Shown here: one piece after another, positions 42,128 through 44,026 of the stretch
How positions within the stretch are numbered: position 1 is the first letter of the stretch
Layout: each line of letters opens with the position of its first letter
Source of the DNA: Rhizobacter sp.
Lineage (GTDB): Bacteria; Pseudomonadota; Gammaproteobacteria; Burkholderiales; Burkholderiaceae_C
DNA length: 44,026 bases
NCBI GenBank assembly: GCA_025355745.1
Contig: JANXZA010000070.1
Coordinates: 1-44,026 of the forward strand
Reading direction: 5' to 3'
The notes under the pieces: generated by a model
What the model saw: only the letters and a program-made list of their open reading frames with translations
What the model was told of the DNA's origin: nothing
Database searches by the model: none
Position numbers and translations under genes: made by a program

Positions 42128-43495
42128 TCACACGTGCAGCAGCAGGTGCTCCCGCTCCCACGGCGAGATGACTTTCATGAACTCGTCATGCTCGATTTCC
42201 TTGACCTCGGAATACACCGTGATGAAGTCCTTGCCGAGCACGTCGTGCAGCTCCTTCTCGTCGGCGAGCCAGCCAAGCGCTTCGCTCAATGAGCGCGGCA
42301 ACTGGTACTCCGACAGGTAGGCGTCGCCCTTGCACTCGGGCGCGGGCTCGATGCGGTTTTTCATGCCGAGGTAGCCGCAGGCGAGAGTTGCGGCGAGCGC
42401 CACATACGGGTTCGCATCAGCGCCGATCACGCGGTTCTCGATGCGCCGTGCCGCCGGCGTGGCCACCGGCGAGCGGATGCCCACGGTGCGGTTGTCGCTG
42501 CCCCACTGGATGTTGATCGGCGCGGCGGTGGAGCGCGCCAGGCGCCGGTATGAATTGACGTAGGGCGCGAACAGCGCCATTGCCGCCGGCGTGTACTTCT
42601 GCAGGCCACCGATGTACCAGAAGAACTCCTGGCTCGGCGAGCCGTCGGCGTTGCTGAAGATGTTCAGGCCCGTCGCCTTGCTCAGGATGCTCTGGTGCAC
42701 ATGCATCGCGCTGCCGGGCTCGTTGGCCATCGGCTTGGCCATAAAGGTGGCATACATTTCGTGGCGCAGCGCAGCCTCGCGGATCGTGCGCTTGAAGAAG
42801 AACACTTCGTCGGCCAGGCCGAGCGGGTGGTCGTGGAAAAAGTTGATCTCCATCTGGCCGGCGCCAACCTCGTGGATCAAGGTGTCGACGTTCAACTCCA
42901 TCTTTGCGCAGTAGGCGTAGATGTCTTCGAACAGCGGGTCGAACTCATTCACCGCGTCGATCGAGTAAGCCTGGCGCGAGGTCTCGGCCCGGCCGCTGCG
43001 GCCACGCGGTGGGCGCAAGGGTGTGTTCGGATCGGAATTGCGTTCGATCAGGTAGAACTCGAGCTCGGGCGCGACCACCGGCATCCAGCCTTCGGCGTCA
43101 TAGAGGTCGCAGATGCGGCGCAGCACCGAGCGCGGTGCGTAGCTGATCATCTTGCCGTCGCGGTCGAAGCAGTCGTGGATCACCTGCGCGGTCGGGTCGC
43201 TGGCCCAGGGCACGATGCGCACCGTGCTCGGGTCGGGCCGCAGGTGCATGTCGCGGTCGGTCGGATGGATCACGTCGTAGTACGGGCCATCGGCCGGGAA
43301 GTTGCCGGTCACGCCGATGCCCACCACCGCTTCGGGCAGCCGCATGCCGCGGTCTTCGGTGAACTTCTCGCGCGGCAGGATCTTGCCGCGCGCCACGCCG
43401 GTGAGGTCGGGCACCAGGCACTCGATCTCGGTGACGTGATGTTCGTTGAACCAGTTTTCGAGGTCGGCGAAGGTGAAGTTGCTTTTGTCGACCAT
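42128..43495 (-). CDS. puuA: Glutamine synthetase family protein, gamma-glutamylputrescine synthetase type
   Basis: 455 aa. Glutamine synthetase beta-grasp N-domain (ECLVPDLTGVARGKILPREKF) and catalytic domain with the conserved GAGQMEINFFH, NEPGSAMHVHQSI and NRVIGADANPYVALAATLACG stretches. The DLTGVARGK variant and the context distinguish PuuA-type enzymes from true glutamine synthetase. PuuA joins glutamate to putrescine using ATP. It starts three bases after the puuD stop, so the two are translated together. Confidence 0.88.
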   Translation of the reverse strand: MVDKSNFTFADLENWFNEHHVTEIECLVPDLTGVARGKILPREKFTEDRGMRLPEAVVGIGVTGNFPADGPYYDVIHPTDRDMHLRPDPSTVRIVPWASDPTAQVIHDCFDRDGKMISYAPRSVLRRICDLYDAEGWMPVVAPELEFYLIERNSDPNTPLRPPRGRSGRAETSRQAYSIDAVNEFDPLFEDIYAYCAKMELNVDTLIHEVGAGQMEINFFHDHPLGLADEVFFFKRTIREAALRHEMYATFMAKPMANEPGSAMHVHQSILSKATGLNIFSNADGSPSQEFFWYIGGLQKYTPAAMALFAPYVNSYRRLARSTAAPINIQWGSDNRTVGIRSPVATPAARRIENRVIGADANPYVALAATLACGYLGMKNRIEPAPECKGDAYLSEYQLPRSLSEALGWLADEKELHDVLGKDFITVYSEVKEIEHDEFMKVISPWEREHLLLHV

Positions 43496-43498
43496 GGG

Positions 43499-44026
43499 TC
43501 ACCGGCGTTGTGGATCGGATGCGCGGCGCTGCTCGCGAAAAGCTGCGCACGCCTGGCCGAACGACGCGAACAAGCGCATCGATGTCGGGTTGCTTGCGGC
43601 CTGCCATTCGGGGTGCCATTGCACGCTCAGGTTGAAGCCCGGCGCAGGGCTCACCGTGAAGGCCTCGACCAAGCCGTCGGGCGCGACGGCTTCGACGCGC
43701 AAGCCCGGAGCGAGCCGGTTCACGCCCTGGCCGTGCAGGGAGTTCACGCGGATGCATGGCATGCCTGGCAAGCCGGCGAGCACGTTCGCCAGAAAGCCAC
43801 CGGGAACCACGTTCACGTCATGGGCCGGGCCGTATTGAACGGCCAGCGAGTCGGTGGCCACGTCGCGGTGGTCCGTCTTCCCGGCCACTTCCTGAACCGC
43901 CTGATGCAGCGAGCCACCGAGCGCGACGTTGACTTCCTGAAAGCCGCGGCAGATCGCCAGCAGCGGGATGCCGCGGGCCAGCACGCGAGGGATCAACGGC
44001 AAGGTCCAGGCGTCGCGCGCCGCATC
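43499..44026 (-). CDS. puuD: Gamma-glutamyl-gamma-aminobutyrate hydrolase PuuD (start outside window)
   Basis: Class I glutamine amidotransferase-like hydrolase; about 175 residues are visible and the frame is open to the window edge, so the N-terminus is missing. The first visible residues DAARDAWTLPLIPRVL match a point inside the family. The nucleophile elbow is LLAICRGFQEVNVALGG (Cys in AICRG), and the catalytic His-Glu pair is VQWHPEWQ. It splits gamma-glutamyl-GABA to Glu and GABA, the last step after PuuA, PuuB and PuuC. Confidence 0.9.
   Translation of the reverse strand, partial: DAARDAWTLPLIPRVLARGIPLLAICRGFQEVNVALGGSLHQAVQEVAGKTDHRDVATDSLAVQYGPAHDVNVVPGGFLANVLAGLPGMPCIRVNSLHGQGVNRLAPGLRVEAVAPDGLVEAFTVSPAPGFNLSVQWHPEWQAASNPTSMRLFASFGQACAAFREQRRASDPQRR

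Overview
The window looks like a chromosomal segment of a high-GC betaproteobacterium of the order Burkholderiales, probably the Rubrivivax/Leptothrix/Methylibium/Piscinibacter side of the order. That placement is inference from gene order and protein character; no search was run. The strongest markers are the housekeeping block thrS-infC-rpmI-rplT-pheS-pheT-ihfA-merR-tRNA-Pro(GGG), a LIV-type transporter joined to acyl-CoA oxidation genes, and a polyamine import/degradation locus. No transposase, integrase, phage gene or CRISPR array was seen.

Region 1 (1-17319, + strand): the end of a LIV-type ABC transporter (livM, livG, livF) runs into a long acyl-CoA oxidation island. It holds a bifunctional enoyl-CoA hydratase/3-hydroxyacyl-CoA dehydrogenase, a membrane-anchored M20 hydrolase resembling PM20D1-type N-acyl amino acid hydrolases, an HD-domain protein with the ligand pattern of diiron oxygenases, a thiolase, an acyl-CoA dehydrogenase, two SDRs, a PaaI-like thioesterase, a CurA-like reductase, an AidB-like acyl-CoA dehydrogenase and a GST. 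Together they suggest uptake of acidic or acylated substrates and their oxidation to acetyl-CoA. A near-perfect palindrome just ahead of the hydratase/dehydrogenase looks like a TetR-family operator.

Region 2 (17303-22690): mixed genes, namely a secreted DUF1223 protein (- strand), a BaiN/HI0933-like flavoprotein, a small periplasmic Cys-containing protein, and the transcription accessory protein Tex.

Region 3 (22691-27445): a compact cluster of a secreted DUF4331 protein, a small lipoprotein, a periplasmic TPR-like protein, and a HupE/UreJ-type membrane protein with an EF-hand-like loop in its periplasmic domain. This is the best candidate here for an undescribed multi-gene system, probably an envelope one.

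Region 4 (27443-35578): the translation block. Its 5' end carries a textbook attenuator: a 15-codon leader peptide with a Thr-Thr-Thr run, an antiterminator strand, and an intrinsic terminator just before thrS. infC begins at a non-AUG (AUC) codon. Further hairpins lie between thrS and infC, before rpmI and before pheS. The block ends with ihfA, a MerR regulator and tRNA-Pro.

Region 5 (35608-44026): dusA on +, then - strand genes: an EamA exporter, and the polyamine locus read leftward as puuD (partial), puuA, spuC-like aminotransferase, potG, potH, potI. No periplasmic binding protein gene is present in the window.

The gaps between genes hold seven large imperfect palindromes in three families, always between genes. 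They are the main repeat structure of the window.
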